Shown: positions 17,073 through 26,511, counted from the first letter of the stretch. The stretch: DNA of 64,000 nt from Lysobacter enzymogenes (GCF_900106525.1 NZ_FNOG01000003.1:160261-224260); one strand, 5' to 3'. Numbers and translations are program-made. The notes: generated by a model from the letters alone, not told the origin.

Positions 17073-18641
17073 ATGGCGAGCAAGAAGGCGGGCAAGTCCG
17101 CAAGCAAGCAATCGGCAAAGAAACAATCGGCGAAAAAATCGGCCCAGCCGGCGCGCAAGCGCGCCGCGGGCAAGCAGGTCGCGGCCAAGAAGGCGGCGCT
17201 GAAGAAGCCCGCGAAGGCCGCCAAGACCGCGGTCAAGAAAGTGAAGCAGGCCGCGGCCAAGCCGGCGGCGAAGAAGACGGCGGCGAAGAAGACCGCCGCG
17301 GCGAAGCCGGCCAAGAAGGTCGCGGCGAAGAAGACCGCGAAGAAGGTTTCCGCCGGCAAGGTCGCCAAGCGGGCCACCGGCAAGAAGGTCGCGAACAAGA
17401 AGGTCGTGAGCAAGCAGGCCGCAAGCAAGCAGGTCGCGGCGAAGAAGGTCGTCAAGCAGGCGGCCAAGCCCGCGGCCAAGAAGGCGCTGGCGAAGAAATC
17501 GGTAAAGAAGGCGGCGACCAAGCAGGTCGTGGCCAAGAAGCCTGCCGCCAAGGCCGCGGCCGCGAAGAAGCCGGTCGCGAAGAAAGCGGCGACGAAGCAG
17601 GCGGCCGGCAAGCAGGCCGTCGCCAAGCAGGTCGTCGCCAAGAAGCCTGCGGCGAAGAAGGCCGTGGCGAAGAAGCCGGCCGCCAAGCCGGCGGTGGCGA
17701 AGAAGCTCGTCCAGGCGGTGCCGGCGACGGCAGCGGCGAAGCAGCCCGCGATCGCGACGGGCAAGCCGGCCCCGGACAAGGCGACGAAGCCTGCGAAGAC
17801 CACGAAGCCCGCGGCCGCCAAGCCGGTCGTCGCGGCCAAGCCCGCACCGGCGCCGGTCGCTGCGCCCGCAGCCGCCAAGCCCGCGAAGACCGCCAAGCCC
17901 GTCGCGCCGAAGGCCGAAGCCGCGAGCGCGCCCAAACCGGCCGCCGCCAAGCCCGCGCGTCCGCGCGCCGAGCCCAAGCCCGCGCCGAGCGCGCCGGCGC
18001 AGGACGCGCCGCAGCGCAGCGGCGAACTGTTCGCCGAACCCGCCGTCGCGGCCAAGCCCAAGGCCGAGCGCAAGCCCAAGGCCAAGCCGGCACCCAAGCC
18101 CGAGGCCGAAGCGCCGTCTTCGCTGCCGGCCGGTTCGCTGGTTGCGGCCGGCGCCGCGGCCGAAGCCGCCGCACCGGCGCTGCAGGCCGAGTCGCATCAG
18201 GCCGACGAGCCCGCGGCCGCGCCGAGCGCGGTGGCCCAGGGCGCGGCGGAAACCGCGCTGGAAGCCGCCGCGGCGGCCGATAGCGACGAGACCGCCGGCG
18301 ACGAGCACGCCGATGCCGCCACCGACGTCGCTGCGGCCGAACCGGCCGAGCACGCCGATTCGACCGCAGCCGACGACGAAGCCGCCGCGCACATCACCCC
18401 GGAACAGGCGCTGGAAAACACCCGCCGCCTGCTGCAGGCCAAGCAAGAGGCCGCGCGCGAGCCGCAGCCGTGGCAGCAGCTCGATCCGGGCCACGCCCAC
18501 ACGCCGGCGCCGGGCCCGCAGTCCGACAGCGCCGCGCACAAGGCCGGCGAACTGCATGCGGCCGAGAGCCGCATGGACGCGATCCAGGGTTCGATCGGCA
18601 CCCAGGACCGCCACAACCAGGGCAAGCGCGACAACCGCTGA
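17073..18641 (+). CDS. Histone H1-like Lys/Ala-rich protein
   Basis: A 522-residue low-complexity protein with a GAGGAG ribosome-binding site. Residues about 1-300 consist of KK-A/V-x repeats (AKKTAAKK, AKKPAAK, SKQVAAKK), as in bacterial H1-like DNA-binding proteins such as AlgP and Hc1. Residues about 300-420 become Pro/Ala- then Glu/Asp/Ala-rich and acidic. The last 100 residues (ITPEQALENTRRLLQAKQEA, then QPWQQLD) are ordinary sequence and may be a folded or peptide-binding tail. Likely role: nucleoid binding or global regulation (inference from composition). The repetitive DNA makes length variation by slippage likely. Confidence 0.85.
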   Translation: MASKKAGKSASKQSAKKQSAKKSAQPARKRAAGKQVAAKKAALKKPAKAAKTAVKKVKQAAAKPAAKKTAAKKTAAAKPAKKVAAKKTAKKVSAGKVAKRATGKKVANKKVVSKQAASKQVAAKKVVKQAAKPAAKKALAKKSVKKAATKQVVAKKPAAKAAAAKKPVAKKAATKQAAGKQAVAKQVVAKKPAAKKAVAKKPAAKPAVAKKLVQAVPATAAAKQPAIATGKPAPDKATKPAKTTKPAAAKPVVAAKPAPAPVAAPAAAKPAKTAKPVAPKAEAASAPKPAAAKPARPRAEPKPAPSAPAQDAPQRSGELFAEPAVAAKPKAERKPKAKPAPKPEAEAPSSLPAGSLVAAGAAAEAAAPALQAESHQADEPAAAPSAVAQGAAETALEAAAAADSDETAGDEHADAATDVAAAEPAEHADSTAADDEAAAHITPEQALENTRRLLQAKQEAAREPQPWQQLDPGHAHTPAPGPQSDSAAHKAGELHAAESRMDAIQGSIGTQDRHNQGKRDNR

Positions 18642-18766
18642 GCCCGTCCGCCGGCATCGCCGTTCGCGGCGATGCCGGCTCCGGCGCGTCCACGCGGCAC
18701 AGCAAAGCCGCGGCGGCCCGCCGCCCGGCGCGCACCGATCGATCCGTACAAGAGCAGGAGCCGACC

Positions 18767-19042
18767 ATGCCCGTTGCCGTGAACCACGACCCCGCGCAGC
18801 AGCGCTTCACCACCGTCGTCGACGGCGTCGAAGCCGAACTCGATTACCAACTGCGCGGCGACCAGCTCGTCATTACCCACACCGGCGTGCCCGAGGCCAT
18901 CGGCGGTCGCGGCATCGCCAGCGACCTGGTCCGCGCCGCGTTCGAGTACGCGCGCGGGGCCGGCCTGAAGGTGCGGCCGGCGTGTTCCTATGCCGCGGTC
19001 TGGGCCGAGCGTCACCCGGAATACTCGCAACTGCTGGCCTGA
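18767..19042 (+). CDS. Small GNAT-like N-acetyltransferase (YjdJ/GTLF type)
   Basis: A 91-residue single-domain protein. VPEAIGGRGIASDLVRAAFEYA is the compact acetyl-CoA-binding loop (GGRGIA, about residues 45-50), and VRPACSYAAVWAERHPEY is the diagnostic C-terminal motif of this short acetyltransferase-like family, with its conserved Cys. The ATG has AGGAG upstream. The substrate is unknown. It lies 125 nt after the histone-like gene and may have its own promoter. Confidence 0.88.
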   Translation: MPVAVNHDPAQQRFTTVVDGVEAELDYQLRGDQLVITHTGVPEAIGGRGIASDLVRAAFEYARGAGLKVRPACSYAAVWAERHPEYSQLLA

Positions 19043-19083
19043 GCCGGCCCGGCCTGGCCGGCCCGGCGCGAAGCCGCAACGCC

Positions 19084-19173
19084 CTGTGGGAGGGGCTTCA
19101 GCCCCGACGCTTTTGGCCCGGATCGCCGCGCAACTGAGCCAAAAGCGTCGGGGCTGAAGCCCCTCCCACAAGG
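19084..19173. repeat. REP pair, family B (GTGG head), heads outward
   Basis: Inverted copies of a GTGG-headed element with hairpin GGGGC-TTCA-GCCCC, followed by GACGCTTTTGGC in both arms. Located between the 18767 gene and rluF. Confidence 0.85.
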
Positions 19174-19302
19174 GCCTGCCGCCCGGGGAACACGACCCGA
19201 AGCCGGCCGTTCGCGCCGCTTCGCCCGCCGCCGCACTCGCCTTCGCCGCGCGACTGTGCCAGCCTACGCGCCCCCCACGCCTTCCGCAGGCCGGTTTTCC
19301 GG

Positions 19303-19308
19303 CATGCT
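19303..19308 (+). promoter_or_regulatory. -10-like hexamer before rluF, leaderless geometry
   Basis: CATGCT ends 7 nt before the rluF ATG, with no Shine-Dalgarno. Confidence 0.35.
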
Positions 19309-19314
19309 TCGCCC

Positions 19315-20028
19315 ATGCGCCTGAACAAACACATCAGCGACACCGGTTTCTGCTCCCGCCGCGAGGCCGACGGCCTCATCGCCGAGGGCCGGGTCACCGT
19401 CAACGGCCTGCGCGGCCGGGTCGGCAGCGAGGTGGGCGAGGGCGACGAAGTGCGCGTGGACGGCGAGATCCTGCGCGTGCGCGCCGTGGTCAAGGGCAAG
19501 CGCCAGCACGTCTACATCGTGCTCAACAAGCCGGTCGGCGTGGTCTGCACCACCGAATCCGGGGTCAAGGACAACATCGTCGACTTCGTCGGCCACGACC
19601 GCCGGATCTTCCCGATCGGCCGCCTGGACAAGGATTCGGAAGGGCTGATCCTGCTGACCAGCAACGGCGACATCGTCAACGAGATCCTGCGCGCCGAGAA
19701 CAAGCTGGAAAAGGAATACCTGGTCGCGGTCAACCACGAGGTGACGCCGGAATTCCTGCGCGGCATGGGCCGCGGCGTGCCGATCCACGGCCAGACCACG
19801 CTGCCGTGCAAGACCGGCAAGCTCGGCCGCTTCGGCTTCCGCATCGTGCTGGTGCAGGGCCTCAACCGGCAGATCCGCCTGATGGCCGCGCACTTCGGTT
19901 TCCGGGTCAAGCAGCTGCTGCGCGTGCGCATCGGCAACGTCAAGCTCGGCCACCTCAAGCCGGGCCAGTGGCGCAACCTCACCGACCCGGAACTGCAAGG
20001 CCTGCTGCCGCAACGCACGCAGTGGTGA
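19315..20028 (+). CDS. rluF: 23S rRNA pseudouridine synthase RluF
   Basis: A 237-residue RsuA-family synthase. The N-terminal S4 RNA-binding domain (1-50) begins MRLNKHISDTGFCSRREAD. The catalytic motif is GRLDKDSEGL (Asp about 105). QGLNRQIRLMAAHFGFRVKQL is the conserved active-site segment near the C-terminus (QGLNRQIR). The sequence LNKHISDTGFCSRREAD is nearer RluF than RluB or RluE, so the predicted target is U2604 of 23S rRNA. The exact subfamily is inferred from sequence character only. Confidence 0.88.
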   Translation: MRLNKHISDTGFCSRREADGLIAEGRVTVNGLRGRVGSEVGEGDEVRVDGEILRVRAVVKGKRQHVYIVLNKPVGVVCTTESGVKDNIVDFVGHDRRIFPIGRLDKDSEGLILLTSNGDIVNEILRAENKLEKEYLVAVNHEVTPEFLRGMGRGVPIHGQTTLPCKTGKLGRFGFRIVLVQGLNRQIRLMAAHFGFRVKQLLRVRIGNVKLGHLKPGQWRNLTDPELQGLLPQRTQW

Positions 20029-20164
20029 ACGCCGGGCAAACGCGCCTGCGGGCGCGGCCCGCATAACCCCGGACGGACGCTGCGGCCTAGATGCCGGCGT
20101 CACGCCTTGGGCGATAATGTCGCGCGCAAACCCCCACGGACGTACTTTCGATAAGGATCGCTGC

Positions 20165-21004
20165 ATGAAGCGCGTCACCGCCGCCGTCTGTCTGCTGGCT
20201 CTGGCCCTGGCGGCCTGCAAGAAGGAAGCCGACACGCCCGCGACCAGCCAGTCGAGCGCGCCCGCCTCGACCGCGGCGCTGCCCGCGCCGGTGGTCGATA
20301 CCGCGACGGCGCCGGTCGAACTCAAGGAAGTGGTCGAGACCACGCCGGGCTATGTGGTCGGCATCACCTACGCGACCCAGGCGGCCAAGTACCCGGGCCT
20401 GGCGCGCGAGCTCAAGCGCTATGCCGACGACGCCCGCGCCGAACTCATCGACGCCGCCAGCGGCCGCACCGCCAAGGACAATCCTTCGCCGTACGAGCTG
20501 TCGCTGACCTTCGACGACGTGGTCGATTCGCCCGACCTGATGGCGGTCTCGGCCGACGGCAGCAGCTACACCGGCGGCGCCCACGCCGCGCCGCTGATCG
20601 CGCGCTTCGTCTGGCTGCCCAAGCAGAACAAGCAGCTGACCGCGCAGGAACTGGTGCCTGACAAGGCCGGCTGGGCCGCGATCTCGCAATACGTGCGCGA
20701 ACAACTGCACTCGGCGCTGTCGCAGCGCATCGACGCCGACGACCTGGCCCCGGCGGTGCGCGCCGAGCAGATCGAAACCGGTGGCCGCATGATCGACGAC
20801 GGCACCGGCGCCGACCCGGCCAACTTCGCCATGTTCGAACCGGTGCGCGGCGCCGACGGCAAGCTCAGCGCGCTCAAGTTCGTGTTCGCGCCCTACGAGG
20901 TCGGCCCGTATTCGGACGGCACCCAGACGGTGGAAGTGCCGGCCTCGGTGCTGCTGCCGCATTTGGCGCCGGCCTATCGCGGGCTGTTCCTCGGCGGCGT
21001 CTAG
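20165..21004 (+). CDS. DUF3298-domain lipoprotein
   Basis: A 279-residue protein. The signal peptide ends in a lipobox (LALAACKK, Cys about 19), then an Ala/Ser/Pro linker. The folded part includes YELSLTFDDVVDSPDLMAV and SSYTGGAHAAPLI, a motif typical of DUF4163/DUF3298 proteins such as RsiV and PdaC, and FVFAPYEVGPYSDGTQTVEVP, the DUF3298 end. In RsiV this domain binds lysozyme; no such role can be claimed here. The ATG is preceded by AAGGAT. Confidence 0.88.
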   Translation: MKRVTAAVCLLALALAACKKEADTPATSQSSAPASTAALPAPVVDTATAPVELKEVVETTPGYVVGITYATQAAKYPGLARELKRYADDARAELIDAASGRTAKDNPSPYELSLTFDDVVDSPDLMAVSADGSSYTGGAHAAPLIARFVWLPKQNKQLTAQELVPDKAGWAAISQYVREQLHSALSQRIDADDLAPAVRAEQIETGGRMIDDGTGADPANFAMFEPVRGADGKLSALKFVFAPYEVGPYSDGTQTVEVPASVLLPHLAPAYRGLFLGGV

Positions 21005-21091
21005 CCGCTGCGCGAGGCGTCTGAGCTGCTGCGCGACGGCGTTCGCGGCGCCGATGGTCGGATACAGGTTCGGCGGTGCAGACAGGTCCGA

Positions 21092-21230
21092 CTGTGGGAG
21101 GGCCTTCAGGCCCGACGCTTTTGTTCCAGATCGCGGCGATCCGAGCGGAAGGCGCCGGGCCTGAAGGCCCTCCCACAATTGGTGCCTGAAGGCTCTCCCA
21201 CAATCGGCGCCTGAAGGCTCTCGCGCAGTC
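21092..21230. repeat. REP pair, family B, plus two decayed half-copies
   Basis: Heads-outward pair with hairpin GGGCC-TTCA-GGCCC; two shortened copies (CCTGAAGGCTCTC type) follow at about 21184-21222. Confidence 0.8.
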
Positions 21231-21515
21231 GGCGCAGCGCCGGGCGCGCGTGCCCCGCAATCGCGCCATCGCGGCAACGCAGCGTTCGCCGTTCGCGGCA
21301 GGTTCGGGCACATCGCCGCCGCGCGCCCTTTGCTATCGTAAATTCGCGGCGCCGGCCGCGCGCCCGGCCTCATCGGGCCACGCGCCAGGCGCCTTCGGAA
21401 GCCCGCCGCAGCGGGCCGCCGTCTCAGGACGAGCGCAGCGCGCCGCCGGCGCGCCGCAAACATCGCCACAGTCGTCGAGCACTCACCGGGCTTCGCCCCC
21501 GAGCATGAGGTCGCC
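21231..21515. other. Non-coding leader region before cfa
   Basis: No credible gene. A locally AT-richer patch at about 21330-21350 (TTGCTATCGTAAATTC) could be the cfa promoter, giving a leader of roughly 165 nt. That is inference from composition only. Confidence 0.3.
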
Positions 21516-22661
21516 ATGTCGCTTGCGTCGCTGCACCAACGAGTCGAAGGATTGCTGGGACAGGCCGATATCCGCATCGGCGGCGACCGGCCCTGGGATC
21601 TGCAGGTCGAAGACGAATCGTTTTACCCGCGGGTGATCGCGCAGGGCTCGCTGGGCCTGGGCGAGACCTACATGGACGGCGCCTGGCGCGCGCAGTCGCT
21701 GGACGGCCTGCTCGAGCGGCTGATGCGCGCCCACGTCGACGAGCAGGTGCACGGCTGGGCGGCGATCCTCGACGGCCTGCGCGCGCACCTGATCAATCTG
21801 CAAAGCCACCGCCGCAGCTTCACCGTCGGCGAGCGCCATTACGACCTGGGCAACGATCTTTACCGCGCCATGCTCGGCAAGCGGCTGGTGTACAGCTGCG
21901 GCTATTGGCGCGACCGCAACGGCACGGCGCTGCGCGACCTGGACGCGGCCCAGGAGGCGAAGCTCGATCTGGTCTGTCGCAAGCTCGGGCTCAAGCCCGG
22001 CATGCGCGTGCTCGACATCGGCTGCGGCTGGGGCGAGGCCTTGAAGTTCGCCGCCGAGCGCTACGGCATCGTCGGCGTCGGGGTGACCGTGTCGCACGAG
22101 CAGGCCGAGTTCGCGCGCGAGCTGTGCGCCGGCCTGCCGGTGGAGATCCGCCTGCAGGATTACCGCGACCTCGACCAGCGCTTCGACCGGATCTTCTCGC
22201 TGGGCATGTTCGAGCACGTCGGGATCAAGAACTACAGCGCTTATTTCGACGTGGCGCTGCGCTGCCTGGACCGCGCCAGCGAGGGCGGCGGATTGTTCCT
22301 GCTGCACACCATCGGCGGCAACAAATCGGTGAGCCACACCGATCCGTGGATCGCCAAGTACATCTTCCCCAATTCGATGCTGCCCTCGGCGCGGCAGATC
22401 GCCGAGCACGTCGAAAACCGTTTCGTGATCGAGGACTGGCATAACTTCGGCGCCGACTACGACCTGACCCTGCAGGCGTGGCGGGCCAACGTGGAAGCGG
22501 CCTGGGACGGGCTCGATGCGCGCTACGACGAGCGCTTCCGGCGGATGTGGCGGTTCTACCTGGCCGCGTCGATGGCGACGTTCCGCACCCGGCATGCGCA
22601 GTTGTGGCAACTGGTGCTGTCGCCGGGCGGGGTGCCCGGAGGGTATGTCGCGCCGAGATAG
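21516..22661 (+). CDS. cfa: Cyclopropane-fatty-acyl-phospholipid synthase
   Basis: A 381-residue SAM-dependent enzyme that adds a methylene bridge to unsaturated acyl chains of membrane phospholipids. Visible motifs: HYDLGNDLYRAMLGKRLVYSCGYW (shown as HYDLGNDLY and YSCGYW), the SAM-binding LDIGCGWGEA, the SLGMFEHVG substrate segment and LHTIGG. Length matches E. coli Cfa (382). The N-terminal lipid-binding domain covers about 1-90. It is monocistronic. Cfa is typically induced in stationary phase or by acid; nothing here proves that. Confidence 0.95.
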   Translation: MSLASLHQRVEGLLGQADIRIGGDRPWDLQVEDESFYPRVIAQGSLGLGETYMDGAWRAQSLDGLLERLMRAHVDEQVHGWAAILDGLRAHLINLQSHRRSFTVGERHYDLGNDLYRAMLGKRLVYSCGYWRDRNGTALRDLDAAQEAKLDLVCRKLGLKPGMRVLDIGCGWGEALKFAAERYGIVGVGVTVSHEQAEFARELCAGLPVEIRLQDYRDLDQRFDRIFSLGMFEHVGIKNYSAYFDVALRCLDRASEGGGLFLLHTIGGNKSVSHTDPWIAKYIFPNSMLPSARQIAEHVENRFVIEDWHNFGADYDLTLQAWRANVEAAWDGLDARYDERFRRMWRFYLAASMATFRTRHAQLWQLVLSPGGVPGGYVAPR

Positions 22662-22674
22662 GGCGGTTGCGTCG

Positions 22675-22780
22675 TGGTTGCGGTTTCGCGGTCGCGGCTC
22701 GCGCCGCTCCTACAGAGCGAGGCCGCAGTCGCGTATCCCCCTGTAGGAGCGGCGCGAGCCGCGACCGCGACACCACGAAC
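22675..22780. repeat. REP pair, family A, heads inward
   Basis: Two copies with GTAG heads facing each other across about 25 bp; both contain GCGGC-GCGA-GCCGC. Lies between the converging cfa and permease genes. Confidence 0.85.
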
Positions 22781-22815
22781 GCCGGCGCGACTCCACCGCG
22801 CCGGCGCCGCCGCAA

Positions 22816-24258
22816 TTACTCCTGACTTTCCTGCGCCAGCTTGCTGTGGCGGATGCCGTAAGCGAAATACACCAGCAACCCCAGCGACACCCAGATCAGG
22901 AAGATCAGCCAGGTGATCGCCGCCAGCTCGGCCAGCAGCCAGATCGAGAAGGCGATGCCGACGATCGGGATGAACGGCACCAGCGGGGTGCGGAAGCTGC
23001 GTTCCAGGTTCGGCTTGCGCACCCGCAGCACCCACACCGAGGCGCAGATGATGATGAAGGCCGAGAGCACGCCGATGTTGACCAGCTTGGCGACCTCGCC
23101 GATCGGCAGGAAGCCGGCGACCAGCGCGGTGAACACGCCAAGCGCGATGGTCGGGCGGTGCGGGGTGCCGTACTTGGGATGGATCTTGGCGAACCAGCCC
23201 GGCAGCAGGCCGTCGCGCGACAGCGAGTACCAGATCCGCGCCGCGCCGAGCATGAAGGCGAACAGCACGCTGGCGATGCCGACCACGGCCGAGAACGCGA
23301 TGGTCTTGGCGATCCACGGCAGGCCCAGCGCGGCGAAGGCGTCCGACACCGGCGCGTCGCCGCCGAGGGTGGAGTAGTGGGCGATGCCGGTCAGCACCAG
23401 CGACACCGCCAGGTACAGCACCATCGACACGCCCAGCGACAGCAGCACCGCGCGCGGCAGGTCGCGCTGCGGGTTCTTGGATTCCTCCGCCGCGGTGGTC
23501 AGGGTGTCGTAGCCGAACACGGCGAAGAACACCACCGCCGCGGCCGTGCCCACGCCCTTCCAGCCGAAGTGGCCGACGCCGTGCTCGTCGACGATGCGCT
23601 CGGGGATGAAGGGCACCCAGTTGGCGGTATTGATGTAGAACACGCCCACGCCGATCACCAGCAGCACCGCCAGCACCTTGATGATGACGATCAGGGTGTT
23701 GAAGCGCGCGCCCCATTCGGTGCGGAACACCAGCAGCGCGGAGACGGCCAGCGTCACCAGCGCGGCGATCAGGTTGAACACCCGGCCCTCGCCGGTGCCG
23801 TAGGCGCCTTGCGCCCACACCGGCAGTTCGATGCCGGCGCCTTCCAGCAGCACCTGCACGTAGCCGGACCAGCCGATCGCCACCACCGCCACGATCAGCG
23901 CGTATTCCAGCAGCAAGTCCCAGCCGATCAGCCACGCCGCCAGTTCGCCCAGGGTGGCGTAGCTGTAGGTGTAGGCGCTGCCGGTGACCGGGATCATGCC
24001 GGCGAATTCGGCGTAGCACAGCGCCGCGGCGGCGCTGGCGATGCCGGCGATCAGGAACGCCAGGGCCACCGCCGGGCCGGCGTTGGCCGCGGCCTCGTGG
24101 CCGGCGAGCACGAACACGCCGACGCCGATGATGCCGCCGATGCCGATGGCGGTGAGCTGCCACAGCCCGAGCACGCGGCGGAAATCCGAACGCTTGCCGG
24201 CCTCCGCCTGTAGTTGTTCCACCGATTTGTGCCGCAGGATCTTGGCGACCAGGCTCAT
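22816..24258 (-). CDS. APC-superfamily amino acid permease
   Basis: A 480-residue inner-membrane transporter with about 12 transmembrane helices. TAIGIGGIIGVGVFVLAG is the TM1 substrate-binding break of the APC fold (GIGGIIGVGVF), and PGMPVTGSAYTYSY-like sequence (MIPVTGSAYTYSY) and FFAVFGYDTLTTAAEESKNP mark the cationic amino acid transporter (CAT) subgroup. The ATG is preceded by AAGGAG with 6-nt spacing. The substrate cannot be read beyond a CAT-like amino acid carrier. Confidence 0.92.
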   Translation of the reverse strand: MSLVAKILRHKSVEQLQAEAGKRSDFRRVLGLWQLTAIGIGGIIGVGVFVLAGHEAAANAGPAVALAFLIAGIASAAAALCYAEFAGMIPVTGSAYTYSYATLGELAAWLIGWDLLLEYALIVAVVAIGWSGYVQVLLEGAGIELPVWAQGAYGTGEGRVFNLIAALVTLAVSALLVFRTEWGARFNTLIVIIKVLAVLLVIGVGVFYINTANWVPFIPERIVDEHGVGHFGWKGVGTAAAVVFFAVFGYDTLTTAAEESKNPQRDLPRAVLLSLGVSMVLYLAVSLVLTGIAHYSTLGGDAPVSDAFAALGLPWIAKTIAFSAVVGIASVLFAFMLGAARIWYSLSRDGLLPGWFAKIHPKYGTPHRPTIALGVFTALVAGFLPIGEVAKLVNIGVLSAFIIICASVWVLRVRKPNLERSFRTPLVPFIPIVGIAFSIWLLAELAAITWLIFLIWVSLGLLVYFAYGIRHSKLAQESQE

Positions 24259-24474
24259 CGAGCGCTCCTTCCGAATGTCCGCTGAATCATAGCGGCTGCG
24301 CGGGTGCGCGGCGGACGGTGGCGCATGGAGGCGCGCCGGCCCGGTGCAGCGGTGAGGCCGGCGGACCGCGGCGGCTTCACCGCGGCGGCGGCCGGGCGTT
24401 GAGCAAGGCGAGGCGTCCGGTCCGCGGGCGCGCCGCAAGCGCGGCGGCTTCCGCGCGCATCGCCAGGAGTATCC

Positions 24475-24774
24475 ATGTCCTACCAGTTCTTCAATCAGGT
24501 CACGCCCGAGCAGCTGCAGCAGCTGAGCGATCCGATCCAGGCCTCGGCGGTGATCGAGGAACTCGCCGCGGTGGCCGAGCAGACCACCCCGGACAAGACC
24601 GACCAGGTCGAGCAGTGGTTGAAGGCGATCGAAGCCAACGGCATCTCCGCCCAGCGCGGCGGCGGCGCCAATGCGGTGACGGTCCTGCCTGGCGGCACGG
24701 GCTCGCCCGACCGCATCGCCACGACCGCGGTCAACGGCGTCGTCACCGTCACCGGGGTCAGCAAGACGCCGTAA
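24475..24774 (+). CDS. Small protein of unknown function
   Basis: A 99-residue soluble protein with an AGGAG ribosome-binding site. The N-terminal 60 residues look helical (TPEQLQQLSDPIQASAVIEE), the rest Gly/Val/Thr-rich and probably beta or flexible (VTVLPGGTGSPDR). No Cys, signal peptide or known motif. I do not recognise a family. It stands alone, divergent from the permease. Confidence 0.65.
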   Translation: MSYQFFNQVTPEQLQQLSDPIQASAVIEELAAVAEQTTPDKTDQVEQWLKAIEANGISAQRGGGANAVTVLPGGTGSPDRIATTAVNGVVTVTGVSKTP

Positions 24775-25177
24775 CCCGGCCGCGGCAGGCGAACCGCCCG
24801 CGCGCGGCCGGTCTGCAGGCGAGGCCGCCGTAGGCGAGGCGAGCGCAAGCGCAGCGAGCGCGAGCGCCGCAAACGGCAGTCACGGGCCAGCCCGCGCAGG
24901 GGCGGGCGGGGCGGCAGTCCGTGCGGTCGCGGCGGGGCAGGCGAGCGCGGCGATGGCCGTCGCGCTCGCCTTGCGCGAGCGCAACGCTGCAGCGCGCTGT
25001 TTCGCAGGAAGCGCAAGGCGAGGGGAGAGCGAGCGTCCTGCCGCGCCGGCAGGCGGTTCGCGGCTGGCCGGCGGTCGCGACGTTCGCGCGCCGCATCGCC
25101 TGTCATCGGCCGCGGGCAATCTGGCGGCACGGCCGCGTCGCCGTGCATCCCGCCCGCGTACGATCTAGGATTCCCCG
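24775..25177. other. 403-bp spacer without a credible gene
   Basis: Very GC-rich with GCGAGCGCAAGCGC-type internal repetition. Open frames here are Arg/Ala-rich and lack ribosome-binding sites. A TACGAT sequence at about 25159 may be the -10 of the next gene. Confidence 0.4.
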
Positions 25178-26500
25178 ATGCCGCACCTGACCTTCCCGCG
25201 CCGGCCGCTGGCCGCGCTCGCGCTGCTGCTCGCCGCCACCGCCGCCGGCGCGGCCGCGCCCGAACGGACCCCGCCGATGCCGCACACCGCCACGCCTCAA
25301 GCCACTGCCGCCGCACCGCTCGGCCAGCACGGCCTGATCGTGATCGCCCATCGCGGCGCCAGCGGCTACCGCCCCGAACACACGCTCGAGGCCTATCGCC
25401 TGGCCATCGCCCAGGGCGCCGACTTCATCGAGCCGGACCTGGTCGCCACCCGCGACGGCGAGCTGGTGGTGCGCCACGAGAACGAAATCTCTGGCACCAC
25501 CGACGTCGCCGAGCATCCCGAGTTCGCCGCGCGCAAGGCCACCAAGACCATCGACGGCGAAACCCTGACCGGCTGGTTCACCGAAGACTTCACCCTGGCC
25601 GAGCTCAAGACCCTGCGCGCCAAGGAGCGCATCCCGCAGGTGCGCCCCGGCAACACCCGCTTCGATGGCCAGTTCGCCATCGCGACCTTGAAGGAAGTGA
25701 TCGCGCTGGCCAAGGCCGAAAGCCGCGACGGCCGGGTCATCGGCATCTACCCGGAAACCAAGCACCCGACCTGGTTCGCCAGCGAAGGCAAGCACCTCGA
25801 CGGCAGTCCCATCGGCATCTCGCTGGGCCGCAAGCTGATCGACACGCTGGTCGCCGAAGGCTTCACCGATCCGCGCCGGGTGTACATCCAGAGCTTCGAG
25901 GTCGGCAACCTGATCGAGCTCAAGCGCGAGATCATGCCGCGCGCCGGCGTCGACCTGCCGCTGGTGCAGCTCTACGGCGACTTCGGCCGCGATACGCCCT
26001 ACGACTTCGTCTACAACCTGCGCACCGGCGCGGACCTGGCGCGCATCTACGGCGACCTCGGCAAGGCCATCCCCGGCGGCCTGGGCAAAGCGACGTTCGG
26101 CGCGCTGACCGAAACCGACGCGCTGGCGTGGATGAAGGCGCATTACGTCTCCGGCCTGGGCCCGTCCAAGGCCAGCCTGATCGAACGCGCGCCGTTGCCG
26201 GCCAAGCGCGACGCCGACGGCGACGGCCGCGCCTTGCTGGCGACCCGCAACACCGGCTTCGTCCACCCGCTGCTCGGCCGCGCGCTGGCGCTGGGCCTGC
26301 AGGTGCATCCCTACACCGTGCGCGCCGAAGAACCGTTCCTGACCCAGACCGCCAACGGCATCGACCAGAGCGCGCTGGGCGAAGCGCTGCAGCTGTACGG
26401 CCTGGGCGTGCAGGGCTTCTTCATCGACCAGCCCGACATCGGCGTGGCTGCGCGCAAGCTGTTTCTGGAACAGAGCAAGATCGCCCCGATCGCGAAGTAA
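25178..26500 (+). CDS. glpQ: Glycerophosphodiester phosphodiesterase, periplasmic GlpQ type
   Basis: A 440-residue secreted enzyme that splits glycerophosphodiesters into glycerol-3-phosphate and an alcohol. The signal peptide covers about 1-25, then a linker. Catalytic and metal residues lie in IAHRGASGYRPEHT, GADFIEPDLVATRDG (E and D ligands) and RHENEISGTTDV. FIDQPDIGVAARK near the end is the usual GlpQ C-terminal motif. The length and extended insert (residues about 100-180) fit GlpQ rather than the short cytosolic UgpQ. It stands alone, so it feeds glycerol-phosphate use elsewhere in the genome. Confidence 0.92.
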   Translation: MPHLTFPRRPLAALALLLAATAAGAAAPERTPPMPHTATPQATAAAPLGQHGLIVIAHRGASGYRPEHTLEAYRLAIAQGADFIEPDLVATRDGELVVRHENEISGTTDVAEHPEFAARKATKTIDGETLTGWFTEDFTLAELKTLRAKERIPQVRPGNTRFDGQFAIATLKEVIALAKAESRDGRVIGIYPETKHPTWFASEGKHLDGSPIGISLGRKLIDTLVAEGFTDPRRVYIQSFEVGNLIELKREIMPRAGVDLPLVQLYGDFGRDTPYDFVYNLRTGADLARIYGDLGKAIPGGLGKATFGALTETDALAWMKAHYVSGLGPSKASLIERAPLPAKRDADGDGRALLATRNTGFVHPLLGRALALGLQVHPYTVRAEEPFLTQTANGIDQSALGEALQLYGLGVQGFFIDQPDIGVAARKLFLEQSKIAPIAK

Positions 26501-26511
26501 AGCGGCAGCCC

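Noticed and set aside
18142..19137. Plus-strand Arg/Pro-rich frame overlapping the 3' end of the histone-like gene
   Set aside because: No ribosome-binding site, low-complexity composition, and it overlaps two better supported genes.
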